The notes under the pieces are model-generated. The model had not been told where the DNA came from. It did not search any database and was given only the letters and a program-made list of their open reading frames with translations. From a virus: DNA of 31,263 nt. The DNA is taken from positions 1 through 31,263 of IMG/VR virus record IMGVR_UViG_3300010148_000063, one strand, 5' to 3'. How positions within the stretch are numbered: the first letter of the stretch is position 1; every line of letters begins with the position of its first letter. Position numbers and translations under genes: made by a program. Shown here piece after piece: positions 1 through 7,500 of this stretch.

Positions 1-436
1 CATAATCCTCATCATCTGCAATTGATAGTAATTCCATATAAATGGTTTTACTAAATTCAAATAATCTAACACCTTTATCTTCTTCACCTCTAACAATAAC
101 AGGTGCAAATACTCTCAATTTTGGATCTAATTTCTTAGCTAATCTCCAATTTTCAGAATCACTTGTTGTTCTTAATTTTTTAGTAAAATCCACTACAGGA
201 TCTTGTTCACCCCAGTTTGTTAATGCTACTATTGGATATTTTCCAACTCCATAATGCATATAAACCTCTTGAAATGGGTTATTTTTATTTATTAAAGAAG
301 GTACAAATCTGATTTGATATTTTCCTTCTTGTCTTGGTTTCCAATAGACTAATGTATAGTCTTTTTTCTCACCTGTTTTTGGTTTGGCATCCTGATTTAA
401 AGATGACAAACGACTCTTAATCGCGTTTAAATCCAT
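1..436 (-). CDS. 32: gp32-like single-stranded DNA-binding protein (partial, 3' end outside window)
   Basis: The ATG is at 436 and about 145 codons are visible before the window edge. The reading starts MDLNAIKSRLSSLN and contains YWKPRQEGKYQIRFVPS, then VRGEEDKGVRLFEFSKTIY and ELLSIADDEDY near the edge. This matches the core of the T4 gp32 family, which coats single-stranded DNA in replication, recombination and repair and binds its own mRNA. The region that carries the zinc ligands in T4 gp32 reads ALTNWGEQDPVVDF here and has no cysteine, so the zinc site appears to be absent. The acidic C-terminal tail would lie outside the window. A 67-nt intergenic leader separates it from the gene before it. 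Family assignment is by recognition of sequence pattern; confidence is high for gp32-like, lower for details. Confidence 0.85.
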   Translation of the reverse strand, partial: MDLNAIKSRLSSLNQDAKPKTGEKKDYTLVYWKPRQEGKYQIRFVPSLINKNNPFQEVYMHYGVGKYPIVALTNWGEQDPVVDFTKKLRTTSDSENWRLAKKLDPKLRVFAPVIVRGEEDKGVRLFEFSKTIYMELLSIADDEDY

Positions 437-503
437 GTTTTATAACTTTTTAAATAATAATACTTAAATATAATAAAGGTTTGACTGATAGCCAAACTAT
501 GGC
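437..503 (-). promoter_or_regulatory. Leader of the gp32 gene with a small hairpin
   Basis: The 67-nt leader holds a 5-bp hairpin (479-483 with 493-497, GTTTG/CAAAC, 9-nt loop), followed on the sense strand by about 40 nt that are almost only A and T up to the ATG. T4 gp32 represses its own translation by binding a structured leader and adjacent unstructured A/U-rich RNA, so this arrangement could serve the same purpose. The hairpin is followed by CTTTATTAT and could instead be a weak terminator for the preceding gene. The decamer TTTGGCTATC (487-496) is repeated before the polymerase gene. Confidence 0.3.
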
Positions 504-977
504 CTATGAGAGGTCAATTATGTCATGAATCTTTGTATTTAACTGTTTTAAATCTCCATGTTGAGTCAGTAAAACACAATTTCTATAATGTTGCCAGTTA
601 ATTGGAAATTTAGTATCAACAACACCACCATTAAGCTTTTTAATTAATTCATTTAAAGCATTAATAGTGTATAAGGTATTTGTTTCTTTTTTTCTATGCA
701 CTAAAATAGTATTATCAGGTATTTCACTAACATTACCCTGATCCACATTATAAGTTATTACATACTCATCATTACTCTTAATATATAGTACAAACATTTT
801 GTTATACATTATATTATAGGTAGTGGAAAGTTCTTTAACTTTGGAATCAATTTCTTCTGATTTTACAAAGGTGCAAAATAATTTGTTATTCAAGTCGCTT
901 AAATTTATAAATTTATCATTGTCATATTCTATGGTATAAATATCAAGCGTTTGTTCAAAAGTCATAACTGTTTCCAT
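504..977 (-). CDS. Unknown protein between the polymerase and gp32
   Basis: A 157-aa soluble protein with no signal peptide or membrane segment. I do not recognise the family. It has an even mix of charged and hydrophobic residues and a C-terminal part reading INALNELIKKLNGG, then FPINWQHYRNCVLL. It begins inside the end of the polymerase gene: the ATG at 977 overlaps it by 23 nt, and a second in-frame ATG at 965 would overlap by 11 nt. The two are therefore probably translationally coupled. Lying between a DNA polymerase and gp32 suggests a replication or recombination role. T4 gp59 and gp33 are encoded near gp32 in T4, but I see no sequence support for either identity. Start choice between the two ATGs is open. 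Confidence 0.75.
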   Translation of the reverse strand: METVMTFEQTLDIYTIEYDNDKFINLSDLNNKLFCTFVKSEEIDSKVKELSTTYNIMYNKMFVLYIKSNDEYVITYNVDQGNVSEIPDNTILVHRKKETNTLYTINALNELIKKLNGGVVDTKFPINWQHYRNCVLLTQHGDLKQLNTKIHDIIDLS

Positions 978-2211
978 GTGTAATTTTTGTTTTTAATTTA
1001 TATTTTTTAAACACATCTAATATGCGCTCTAATGTGGTTCTTTCTGTGATTTTAAAATCTAATAAAAAAGCATCATATGTGTATAAAACTAATTTTGTGT
1101 CCTTATTTTTTAATATTTTGATTATGTCCCATAATATATGAACATTTTTTGCTGTCTCCAAATTTTGTAGTAAATAATTAAATAACTTTTGTGGGTTCAT
1201 ATTATCTAATTTAGATTTTTCAAATTTATATTTTGAAATAGGACATTCAATGAATCCTTTAGTTTGGAAATCATCCCATAAATTATCAATAAAATTTTGT
1301 ATTTTTTGAAAAAATTCTAAATGTTTATATTGATCAAATACTCCACCATATAATTGTTTAAATGTTAATTCTTTAGACTTTTTGTAATCCACTCCATACA
1401 TTTTTGCAAATGAGGCATGAATATCTCTATCATCAAAGCTATAATGAATAAGGGAGCTAGCAAGAGTAGGATGGTAAGCTGAAATATCAATTTCAACCAG
1501 TTTATCATTTTTTGGTATAAATGTTTTACGTATTCCATTTTCTTTATTTAAAGCTGCAAAATTTATTCCTCCAAATCTATTTGAGGGTCTTGTGGTTGTT
1601 GTTCTATAATTGTATTGTGTATAGACTTTATCTCCCCAATCTTGATTGAAGTGTTCTTTAAAGAGTTCTCTATCCACTTGTATTCCATTCCTTTCAATGG
1701 CATTGAATACCAATGGTACTCTGTTGTTGTAAAATTCGTTGATAGGTTCATTTATGTATTGTTTTAGATTGTTATAATTTTTTTCACATGTCTCATAATG
1801 TTTAACAATAGGAATTATTCTATTTATATCTAATTTATCTTGATTCCTTTGAGTTAAAATTTGATGAGCTTTTGTAGTTTCTAATTCGTATTCTGGTGAT
1901 AATAATGATAAATCTTTAATATTTTTATGCACGTAATAATGCAAAAACTCTTTTTTACCCCAAACATGCAGGGTATTATAATTACTAATTAATTTAACAA
2001 TATATTCGCTATTTAATGATATTGACTCACTATGGTCTATTGATAAGATATATCCTTTTTTTGATTTTAAAGGTCTTAAATAAATTAAACTAATGTTTGT
2101 TTTTATAGGGTGAGTTTTATAAGAATAGGGTATAATTTCTATATAAGCTTCTTTATAATTTAATTTATATAAATTTAAGAGTTGTTTATTATTTTCTATC
2201 AGCCAAAACAT
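955..2211 (-). CDS. Compact family A DNA polymerase-like protein
   Basis: A 418-aa protein whose second half carries the palm and fingers motifs of family A (Pol I-like) polymerases. Motif A is VEIDISAYHP (residues 239-248, catalytic Asp242). Motif B is KELTFKQLYGG (280-290), keeping the Lys, Phe and Tyr-Gly spacing of KxxxFxxxYG. Motif C is YTYDAF (377-382, catalytic Asp380), where the usual HDE has become YDA. SNRFGGINF (210-218) corresponds to the conserved stretch before motif A. The Arg of the canonical motif B is not obvious. The first 200 residues are short and I could not find clear 3'-5' exonuclease motifs; at 418 aa the protein is much smaller than Pol I or T7 polymerase. It probably synthesises DNA, either as the replicase or an accessory enzyme. 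It sits just upstream of gp32 and starts with ATG 38 nt after the previous stop. Confidence 0.75.
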   Translation of the reverse strand: MFWLIENNKQLLNLYKLNYKEAYIEIIPYSYKTHPIKTNISLIYLRPLKSKKGYILSIDHSESISLNSEYIVKLISNYNTLHVWGKKEFLHYYVHKNIKDLSLLSPEYELETTKAHQILTQRNQDKLDINRIIPIVKHYETCEKNYNNLKQYINEPINEFYNNRVPLVFNAIERNGIQVDRELFKEHFNQDWGDKVYTQYNYRTTTTRPSNRFGGINFAALNKENGIRKTFIPKNDKLVEIDISAYHPTLASSLIHYSFDDRDIHASFAKMYGVDYKKSKELTFKQLYGGVFDQYKHLEFFQKIQNFIDNLWDDFQTKGFIECPISKYKFEKSKLDNMNPQKLFNYLLQNLETAKNVHILWDIIKILKNKDTKLVLYTYDAFLLDFKITERTTLERILDVFKKYKLKTKITHGNSYDF

Positions 2212-2237
2212 TAATTGAATATAACAATTTTATTCTG

Positions 2238-2247
2238 GATAGCCAAA
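2238..2247 (-). promoter_or_regulatory. Repeated decamer TTTGGCTATC upstream of the polymerase gene
   Basis: The sense-strand decamer TTTGGCTATC lies 26 nt before the polymerase ATG. The identical decamer occurs at 487-496, 50 nt before the gp32 ATG, and a near match (CTTGGCTATG) lies at 13369-13378. The two exact copies both precede replication genes and neither has the virion-gene motif, so it could be part of an early or middle promoter. Two copies make this weak. Confidence 0.25.
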
Positions 2248-2249
2248 TT

Positions 2250-2909
2250 TTAAATATTATATTTAGAATATTTAACAAATTTTTTATTAAACCAAGAAGA
2301 AAACCCAAACCAACGCAATTCTCTTTCTTTTTCTCTAGTTCTATTTCTATTAACAACATATAGAGCATTTCTACTTATACCTGTTAAATTCCATGTCATT
2401 TTTGTAGCTGTATATAATTCCCATACAATATCTTTCTTTTTCTCTATTAATTTGTTGTATGTATCTTTATCAATTTCAAAATATAAATACTCATTATTTT
2501 TTTTACAAAAATATCTATCAAAAGATCCTTTTTTCATTTCTTTATCTGTTGGAAATGTTATATTAGATGTTGGTATAAATCTTGATATTGGTTTTACATT
2601 CATTATTCTATTGTAAGTTCCAGAATCAAAGTCAGTAAATGGATATGGATATTTTTCTTGATCTGTTATTAATATCTCTACAAGTGGAGCTTGTGATGAA
2701 GCTTGAGTTGGAGATGAAGGATCAGTATTAAAAGTAGGTTCTAATACCATATTGGGTCCATCTCCTGGAAACCTACCAGTATGTTTGTTTCCATTTGATA
2801 AACAATAATAATATCCTTTATATGGGGCTTGTGTAGCTTTTATTTTATATTCTGAGCCCTCAGTATATTGGTCTTTTTTTATTTGTGATTTAGGATAATA
2901 TTGAGCCAT
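2250..2909 (-). CDS. Unknown protein at the end of the baseplate cluster
   Basis: A 219-aa protein beginning MAQYYPKSQIKKDQY and rich in Tyr, Asn and Lys, with no membrane segment. The N-terminal third includes YKGYYYCLSNGNKHTG followed by FPGDGPNM, a short glycine-containing pattern that looks like a small beta module. A Pro/Ser/Thr/Gln-rich linker follows (about 60-75). It starts 10 nt after the hub stop codon, so it is almost certainly co-transcribed with the hub and is likely a virion or baseplate-assembly component. I cannot name a T4 counterpart. It is the last gene of the structural block before the replication genes. Confidence 0.75.
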   Translation of the reverse strand: MAQYYPKSQIKKDQYTEGSEYKIKATQAPYKGYYYCLSNGNKHTGRFPGDGPNMVLEPTFNTDPSSPTQASSQAPLVEILITDQEKYPYPFTDFDSGTYNRIMNVKPISRFIPTSNITFPTDKEMKKGSFDRYFCKKNNEYLYFEIDKDTYNKLIEKKKDIVWELYTATKMTWNLTGISRNALYVVNRNRTREKERELRWFGFSSWFNKKFVKYSKYNI

Positions 2910-2919
2910 AAGTTATATT

Positions 2920-5900
2920 TTATAAATTATCAAAATCATTTAATGTAGCCACATCTGGTTTTCCATAAAAAGTAATTGGGTTAAGCCTTGATCTTAAGTA
3001 AACCACATTAAAACAATTATCTAAATTAATTGACCATCTTTTATATTTTTTAGACCAACCTCCATATACAAAATCAGAATGAGCAAAATCTGATATAAAG
3101 GGTTTACTTCCTCCTAAATACATTTGAATATGTCCATATTTTTGATAACCTCTTTCACCACCATCTAATCCTGATGAATCCCAATATATTATTATATCTC
3201 CTGGGAAGTAATCAATAGCTTGTATGTGATTTCTTAAAGCAGTGGCGTAATTATCACCTGGTTTTAGCCCTGAACCTATTCTATATATTTTATAGCCAAA
3301 TAAATTTGATAAATTCATAGCTGTTAACTTTGATTTAGCATCTTGTGTTCCATCTGTAGCTTGAGTAAATCCATATTGACCTGAGCCATATTGTCCACTT
3401 GAATTAAATGTTCCTCCTACAGCTTGCCAAGCTGGGGCTCCAGACGCTTTATATAATGAAGTATCATAATTGTCCCATTCTGTCCAAAATTTATTAGCTA
3501 AGTTTTTAACAAATCTAGAACATAAACCAGAAGATTTATCATTCCCCTCTAAAGTAGCCCATATATTACTTAATAATCCTAAAGCTTTAGCATAATCAGG
3601 ATTTTGGTCTGTACTTGCGTATTTGTTATATTGATTTGTTAAAACAAAAGTATATTTTTGTGGATCATATGGCGCACATCCTATATATCCACTATATCCT
3701 GAATCATCTATCTCTCCTAAATTATTACCAGAAATATCAGCTAATTCTAATTCTTCTAAAGCTGCATCTATTGAAAATATTTCAGGTAAAGGAGCATTAC
3801 GCTTAAATGTACCTATTGTTGTAGCTTGTGTTGTTAAAGTAGTTTGCCATTTATTGTCTTTTACAAAATGTTTTAAACCTGTTGATAAAAAATCTAAAGT
3901 TTGAGGGTAATTTGTTGGTAAAAATGAAATATCTATATTGGCTTTTTCATAAATTTTTATGCCAGATAATCCATCCATGTCTATTTGTAAGTTAATAGGT
4001 AAAAAACCAGGTTGGGCTGATAGGGAATGATCATTAGCTATTGAAGCTGATGCCATTAACATTTTATAAAACTCAGTTCCTATTGATAAATTTTTTAAAA
4101 TTAATTCATCATTTAAATTACCAGGAACATTAAATTGAAATCCTACAGCTCCATCTTGGGTTGGGGGAGGTAAAGTATCACCAAAATATGGATAATACTC
4201 ATCTTGGCCTACTTTATAAAAATTATCAATTATAAAGTTACCATAATCTATTCTAATATTGTCCCAATTTTTAGCAAAGGAACTGGATGAATTGGTCTCA
4301 GTTCCATCAGCATTTAAAACAGGTGACATAAATCTATCTGTTATTCCTTCATTCCATTTTGAAAACATTGTAGATTCTTCACCAACAACATATCCACCTT
4401 GAGCAGCTGCTCCTATGGCTAACATTGTTGACATATTTTTAGTGACACTAGTTGATAAATCTATATTATGTATAAAATTTGATGATTCATCCTTGGGATT
4501 ATAACCATATAAATTAAGATCATATTTTATAGATCCATCAGCTAAAGTAAATTTATTATAATTAAAACTTTTTAAATTTGATGGGTAATTATATTTTTTT
4601 GGATTTGTTTTATGTAAAAAATCAGTTATTTCTTTGATATTAGGTAATCTTGATGAATCTATAATTTTTAGACAATTTGTTTTTTCATCAATTACAGGTT
4701 CTAAATTATTTATACCACCCATAGCTTCATTAACTGCATTACAAATACCACTTAAAGCTTCATATAAATAAACTTTTTTAGAATCATCAGCAGATGTACA
4801 ACTATCCATTACCTCTTGAACTAAAGCAAAATTTAAATAAATATTCATTACTTTACCATAATAAGGGTCTGTACTTTGAAATTCATTCATTCCATCAAAA
4901 GTTTGAACAAATAATTCTTTAAATTTAAATTGATTATTAACAATACATACCTTTTGATTTAATGAAATGTGATTTGGTAATTTATACATAACATTAGATA
5001 ATTCATCAGTATCTATATCTATAATAGGAGTATTAGGAATATCATTTTTATCTTTGTCGTTAGGTGTGTCTCCAATTTTATATAGAACTTTTTCTCTTAT
5101 AAAATTTAATAAACATCCAAATCTTATAAAAAATCCAAAATCATCTGGATGCTCGGCATTATTATCAATATAATCCAACTTAGCTATTTCACAGCTTAAT
5201 GTTTTTTGTGGATATAAAAAATCTCCACTAGGTTGTACTCCTTGCCATGATTCCCATAAATTAAGAGTTTTACCAAAAGGTTGATATATAGGATCACTTC
5301 CATCAGGACCAATTTGAAAATGAATATCAGGTTTACCTAATGAATCTTCTAATTTTTGTAAAGCTTCAGCGGTTTCAACTGCTGTAGTGTACATATCAAT
5401 TTCATTTGCTAAAGCTTGACCATCAACATCAAAACTAACAGAATTCTCATCTTCTATTTCTTCTAAATCTTCAAAGGTATTAAGAGACCCATCTTTTAAA
5501 CCTGCACTAATGTCATATCTAGTGTCAGACCCAATTAAGACTTGTACACCATAATGTTGTCCTAACCCCTGGTCATCTATAATTACTGACTCTACTTGTG
5601 ATGCTAGTATTGCTTTATCAAATGCCTCCTGACCTCCTTCGTCTATTCCAGTTTCTAAAAAACCTTGGTATGATAATACTAATCCAGATTTTTTACCTCC
5701 TAAATGTTTATTCCAATCACTTCCTTCATCATCAAAAGGGCTTAAAAGTGTATCTGTATCATCTAATAATACATCTGTTATTAATATTTTTAATTCTCGA
5801 TTTAATTTATATTGATTTTCAAATTTTGTAAGTTTTTTTGCTTCCCATGAACCAATATTATCAATCATATTAGTAGCTGTTGGATCTTTAGGTGGTGTAT

Positions 5901-7194
5901 ATGATATTACAACATCTTCAAAATACTCTACCATATTCTTTTTAAGAAACCATTCTCCCTGATATTTAACATATTCTTGAGGAGGGAAAATTAATCCAGT
6001 ACCTGTAAGGTCATCCTTATCATGTAAATAGGTATCACTTTGATTAGATTTATTATTTTCTAAATAATCATGAGGAATAGCTATTGTATCATACCCTCCT
6101 CTTTTTATAGATTTATTTAAAGCAGGTAATGCTAATAAACCCTCTAATGTAACATTTGTATATACTGTTGATGGTGTTGGGGCTGTAGGAGCTGTTCCAT
6201 CTGGGTCTTGTTCTTCTGTTGTCTCAGGAGGTAAAACATCAGCTTCTGTTGTTGGAACAAATCTATACTTATGGAAATTTTTAATATCTTCTAAATATTC
6301 ACTAACAACATTACGAGTATATGATGGATTAGATGTTCCATTATTACTTAAATCATTTGAATTTTTTGAACCTGGGTGAGATATTGTTAAAGATTCTGCT
6401 AGATCTCCTAAACTATATAAGTCAATTCTAATGTTATATGTTCCATCATTTTCAAAACTCCAATGAAAGTTTGTTATTCTACCAAATAGAGCATCATAAT
6501 TTCCACAAGTTTCAAATCTTTTTTTCTCAATTAATGGTAAAAGTTCAAGATATGATTTTTTAGCTATAGTTTGATTGAAAAATTTTTCTTCTAATATGGT
6601 TGATTCTAAATTTACAACTTTTCCTTTATTATTAATATATTCACTATGACCAAATTCTATCATTAAAGTATATCCTAACCTTAAATATAATACATCTATT
6701 AAATCTAATTGTTGTCTGTTATAAGCTTTTATTGTAATTTGAGCTTTTCTTAATGATCCTCTAGTACCTGCATGATTAATTTGCATATCTACTATACCAG
6801 GCATAGGAGAAGGTCCAAACTCAACACCCCCTAATCCATAAGCAAAATTATTTTTGAAACTATTTCTATTAGATAAGGGACCTTTAAATATTCCTTCTCT
6901 TTGAGTTATTTTACCATTAGATCCATTGCTCTTTGTTTTAACCTTAGATGTTCCATTAAATAAAACAAATTCTTTTGCTAAAGAAAGACCTTCAGAAAAC
7001 ACCCCTTGTAATCCTAACATTTTAAGTCTAGAATTATCTACAGACACCCCAGATACTAATTTCACCCAAGCTGTACGAGAATTTAAGTAAGCTAATTCTT
7101 TTTGTGTTCTATTTTGCTTACCATGAACCTCTTGTCTTTTTATTATTTGTTTTCTAACATAATTAGAAAACCCATCTCCTAAAAGGTTTGCCAT
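2920..7194 (-). CDS. Baseplate hub-like protein with C-terminal NlpC/P60- or CHAP-like peptidoglycan hydrolase domain
   Basis: A 1424-aa virion protein, the largest in the window. The N-terminal part (about 115-190) reads FAYGLGGVEFGPSPMPGI, then a stretch with RGSLRKAQITIKAYNRQQLD and LYLRLGYTLMIEFGHS, a beta-rich layout seen in hub proteins of marine T4-like phages. The C-terminal 200 residues look like a cell-wall hydrolase: GLCSRFVKN with Cys1225, FPGDIIIYWD, YGHIQMYLGG with His1355, and FISDF with Asp1369. This Cys...GD...GHI order is that of NlpC/P60 and CHAP enzymes. In T4 the hub lysozyme is in gp5; here the enzyme appears fused to the hub and would open peptidoglycan on tail contraction. 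It follows the LysM-like gene by 2 nt. The hub assignment rests on context; the hydrolase on motif order. Confidence 0.75.
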   Translation of the reverse strand: MANLLGDGFSNYVRKQIIKRQEVHGKQNRTQKELAYLNSRTAWVKLVSGVSVDNSRLKMLGLQGVFSEGLSLAKEFVLFNGTSKVKTKSNGSNGKITQREGIFKGPLSNRNSFKNNFAYGLGGVEFGPSPMPGIVDMQINHAGTRGSLRKAQITIKAYNRQQLDLIDVLYLRLGYTLMIEFGHSEYINNKGKVVNLESTILEEKFFNQTIAKKSYLELLPLIEKKRFETCGNYDALFGRITNFHWSFENDGTYNIRIDLYSLGDLAESLTISHPGSKNSNDLSNNGTSNPSYTRNVVSEYLEDIKNFHKYRFVPTTEADVLPPETTEEQDPDGTAPTAPTPSTVYTNVTLEGLLALPALNKSIKRGGYDTIAIPHDYLENNKSNQSDTYLHDKDDLTGTGLIFPPQEYVKYQGEWFLKKNMVEYFEDVVISYTPPKDPTATNMIDNIGSWEAKKLTKFENQYKLNRELKILITDVLLDDTDTLLSPFDDEGSDWNKHLGGKKSGLVLSYQGFLETGIDEGGQEAFDKAILASQVESVIIDDQGLGQHYGVQVLIGSDTRYDISAGLKDGSLNTFEDLEEIEDENSVSFDVDGQALANEIDMYTTAVETAEALQKLEDSLGKPDIHFQIGPDGSDPIYQPFGKTLNLWESWQGVQPSGDFLYPQKTLSCEIAKLDYIDNNAEHPDDFGFFIRFGCLLNFIREKVLYKIGDTPNDKDKNDIPNTPIIDIDTDELSNVMYKLPNHISLNQKVCIVNNQFKFKELFVQTFDGMNEFQSTDPYYGKVMNIYLNFALVQEVMDSCTSADDSKKVYLYEALSGICNAVNEAMGGINNLEPVIDEKTNCLKIIDSSRLPNIKEITDFLHKTNPKKYNYPSNLKSFNYNKFTLADGSIKYDLNLYGYNPKDESSNFIHNIDLSTSVTKNMSTMLAIGAAAQGGYVVGEESTMFSKWNEGITDRFMSPVLNADGTETNSSSSFAKNWDNIRIDYGNFIIDNFYKVGQDEYYPYFGDTLPPPTQDGAVGFQFNVPGNLNDELILKNLSIGTEFYKMLMASASIANDHSLSAQPGFLPINLQIDMDGLSGIKIYEKANIDISFLPTNYPQTLDFLSTGLKHFVKDNKWQTTLTTQATTIGTFKRNAPLPEIFSIDAALEELELADISGNNLGEIDDSGYSGYIGCAPYDPQKYTFVLTNQYNKYASTDQNPDYAKALGLLSNIWATLEGNDKSSGLCSRFVKNLANKFWTEWDNYDTSLYKASGAPAWQAVGGTFNSSGQYGSGQYGFTQATDGTQDAKSKLTAMNLSNLFGYKIYRIGSGLKPGDNYATALRNHIQAIDYFPGDIIIYWDSSGLDGGERGYQKYGHIQMYLGGSKPFISDFAHSDFVYGGWSKKYKRWSINLDNCFNVVYLRSRLNPITFYGKPDVATLNDFDNL

Positions 7195-7196
7195 AA

Positions 7197-7496
7197 CTAT
7201 TCATTTATTTCTTTAAATTCAGCTATTATAGGAACTGGATTTGAAGGTATTCTAATCTGTGATCCTATAGTAGGGGTTAATGAGTTTTGTAATAAAGTTT
7301 CATTTGCTATTGATATAATCCACCATAATGAAGAATCACTATAAAATTGTTGAGCTAAAGTATCGAATCTATCTCCTGCTGTCACAAAAATATAAGTATC
7401 ATTTTCTGATCTTGGGATTTCAGGATAGCGTACTGTGGCATACATCCTTTTATCATTTGGTGATTTTATTATTTCTGTATTACTATAACGGCTCAT
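7197..7496 (-). CDS. LysM-like baseplate wedge protein (T4 gp53-type candidate)
   Basis: A 99-aa protein. Residues about 38-88 form a LysM-like module: TAGDRFDTLAQQFYSD, then LWWIISIANE, then PTIGSQIRIP. This order (GDxxxxLA, WW/A-N, G..I.IP) is typical of tail proteins such as P2 gpX and of the T4 gp53 family, which sit at the baseplate. In a virion the module more likely serves protein-protein packing than peptidoglycan binding. It lies 4 nt after the 639-aa gene and 2 nt before the hub gene, so the three form one translational block. The wedge function is inferred from size, fold pattern and position. Confidence 0.75.
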   Translation of the reverse strand: MSRYSNTEIIKSPNDKRMYATVRYPEIPRSENDTYIFVTAGDRFDTLAQQFYSDSSLWWIISIANETLLQNSLTPTIGSQIRIPSNPVPIIAEFKEINE

Positions 7497-7500
7497 TATT

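Noticed and set aside
42-254. Plus-strand ORF opposite the gp32 gene
   Set aside because: It is a mirror frame of a recognised coding region, as are the other plus-strand ORFs in the window, including the 121-aa and 125-aa ones opposite 17285-17641 and the fibre repeats.
504-977. gp59 helicase loader or gp33 late-transcription factor
   Set aside because: Only the position near gp32 suggests it. No family motif was recognised and the length fits neither well.
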